Origin: Candidatus Nomurabacteria bacterium RIFCSPHIGHO2_02_FULL_35_13
Lineage (GTDB): Bacteria > Patescibacteriota > Minisyncoccia > Phycocordibacterales > UBA9973
DNA: 38,962 nt
Reading direction: 5' to 3'
NCBI GenBank assembly: GCA_001785515.1
Contig: MFTY01000002.1
Location: forward strand, 1 to 38,962
The notes beneath the pieces are model-generated. The model had not been told where the DNA came from, did no database searches, and was given only the letters and a program-made list of their open reading frames with translations. Position numbers and translations under genes: made by a program. Of this stretch, positions 38,074 through 38,962 are shown piece by piece; position 1 is the first letter of the stretch; each line of letters opens with the position of its first letter.

Positions 38074-38962
38074 ATGGACGATAAAAGTAATATGAAGTCA
38101 GAATCTGCTCTTCGGGAAGAAGCGATATTGAAATTCTGGAAAAAAAATAATATTTTTGAAAAATCTTTAGACCAATCAGAGGGTAAAAGGGAGTTCATTT
38201 TTTACGAAGGACCTCCAACGGCTAATGGTAAGCCGGGAATTCACCATTTGGAAGCTCGAGCTTTTAAGGACGCTATTCCAAGGTATAAAACTATGCGCGG
38301 ATATCATGTCCGTCGCAAAGGCGGATGGGATACCCATGGTCTTCCGGTAGAACTTCAAGTAGAAAAAAAGCTCAATCTGGATTCAAAAATTGCTATTGAA
38401 AAATACGGTATTGCGAAATTCAATCAACAATGCAAAGAAAGCGTTTGGGAATATGTTGATATCTGGAATAAATTTACGGAACGTGTCGGTTATTTTGTGG
38501 ACCAAAAAAATGCGTATGTTACTTATCACAACACTTATATTGAATCCGTTTGGAATATCTTAAAGAAAGTAAATAGCCAAAACTTGCTTTATAAAGATTA
38601 TAAAGTTGTGCCATGGTGTCCGCGATGCGGTACAGTGCTATCTTCGCACGAACTTGCTCAAGGATATGAAGATATAAAAGATTTGTCGGTTTATGTGAAG
38701 TTTAAAGCTAAAATTAAGTCCGATAGTAATGTATATATTCTTGCTTGGACTACTACACCTTGGACATTGCCAGGTAATGTTGCTCTAGCTGTAGGTAAAG
38801 ATATAAAATATTTATGGCTTAAGAAGGATAATGAAATATTAATAGTAGCTGAAGAAAGAAAAGATGTTGTTGGTGATGGGTATGAGATTGTAAACTCATG
38901 GTTCGGAGAACAACTTATCGGTTTAGAATACGAACCGCTTTATCCATTTCTAAAAAATAACA
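38074..38962 (+). CDS. ileS: Isoleucyl-tRNA synthetase, N-terminal part
   Basis: The frame is open from the ATG at 38074 to the window end (296 residues seen; full length is usually about 950-1050). It has the family start with ILKFWKKNNIFEKS, the HIGH-region FYEGPPTANGKPGIHH, and the typical class Ia sequence RYKTMRGYHVRRKGGWDTHGLPVE. The first zinc-ribbon-like PWCPRCGTVLSSHE, together with ELAQGYED, and the beginning of the editing domain (AWTTTPWTLPGNVAL) favour IleS over ValS and LeuS. The gene charges tRNA-Ile. Transcription appears leaderless. Confidence 0.95.
   Translation, partial: MDDKSNMKSESALREEAILKFWKKNNIFEKSLDQSEGKREFIFYEGPPTANGKPGIHHLEARAFKDAIPRYKTMRGYHVRRKGGWDTHGLPVELQVEKKLNLDSKIAIEKYGIAKFNQQCKESVWEYVDIWNKFTERVGYFVDQKNAYVTYHNTYIESVWNILKKVNSQNLLYKDYKVVPWCPRCGTVLSSHELAQGYEDIKDLSVYVKFKAKIKSDSNVYILAWTTTPWTLPGNVALAVGKDIKYLWLKKDNEILIVAEERKDVVGDGYEIVNSWFGEQLIGLEYEPLYPFLKNN

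Noticed and set aside
1-38962. Recoded TGA (as glycine) genetic code
   Set aside because: All conserved genes are full-length with the standard code and TGA serves as a stop, for example at 22510-22512.

Overview
The window looks like a stretch of chromosome from a Candidate Phyla Radiation (Patescibacteria) bacterium, probably from the Parcubacteria side. The reasons are AT-rich DNA, compact genes, short or pared-down versions of universal proteins (a PPIase-less trigger factor, a 354-residue PGK), a type IV pilus locus beside very large surface proteins, and small membrane-anchored or zinc-ribbon proteins of kinds seen in that group. TGA is used as a stop (for example at 22510-22512) and no reading frame needs recoding. 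This placement is inference from gene content; no 16S or ribosomal protein gene is present.

Layout. 1-194 is the end of a DksA/TraR-type zinc-finger gene. 325-3267 holds comM (yifB), an unknown minus-strand gene, and a small-ORF/lexA operon with a canonical SOS box in its promoter. 3350-12558 is a minus-strand block: a Cys-repeat membrane protein, hup (HU), rny, clpP, tig, two small envelope proteins, hppA and nusA. 12913-13761 is a self-contained gene for a secreted protein with a T9SS-type C-terminal sorting domain, which is out of place in this kind of cell. 13902-17553 encodes three surface proteins. 17588-18351 is a RAYT (Y1/HUH) transposase gene between two matching palindromes. 18402-24301 is a type IV pilus operon (pilB, pilC, four pilin-like proteins). 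24323-26148 is tpiA-pgk. 26132-31976 holds hit, recJ, rnhA, a two-gene comEC and sodA. 31961-38962 holds glyA, tmk, dut, argS, a CPR-type zinc-ribbon protein and the 5' part of ileS. Pilus, ComEC, RecJ and ComM together suggest DNA uptake and integration.

The most striking thing is a dense population of short structured repeats. One family has six copies, each with a conserved core of about 70 bp folding into two hairpins. Compensatory changes in one copy preserve the stems. Each core is enclosed by 23-35 nt inverted arms that are complementary within a copy but unrelated between copies. A second, unrelated core (three copies) has the same architecture, and one copy lies in frame inside recJ with perfect 24-bp arms. 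The right RAYT palindrome and an element before pilC look similar. Arms often consist of the 3' end of a neighbouring gene (comEC, tig, RAYT), as if insertion had copied the flank in inverted orientation. Other small palindromes lie in frame inside comM and rnhA, and one supplies the stop codon of tmk and the Shine-Dalgarno of dut.

Expression signals are unusual too. At least nine genes have a TATAAT-like -10 box (often with an upstream TGn) ending 6-7 nt before the ATG, which predicts leaderless mRNAs. By contrast, the T9SS-type gene has a -35/-10 promoter, an operator-like palindrome, a strong Shine-Dalgarno and a strong terminator.
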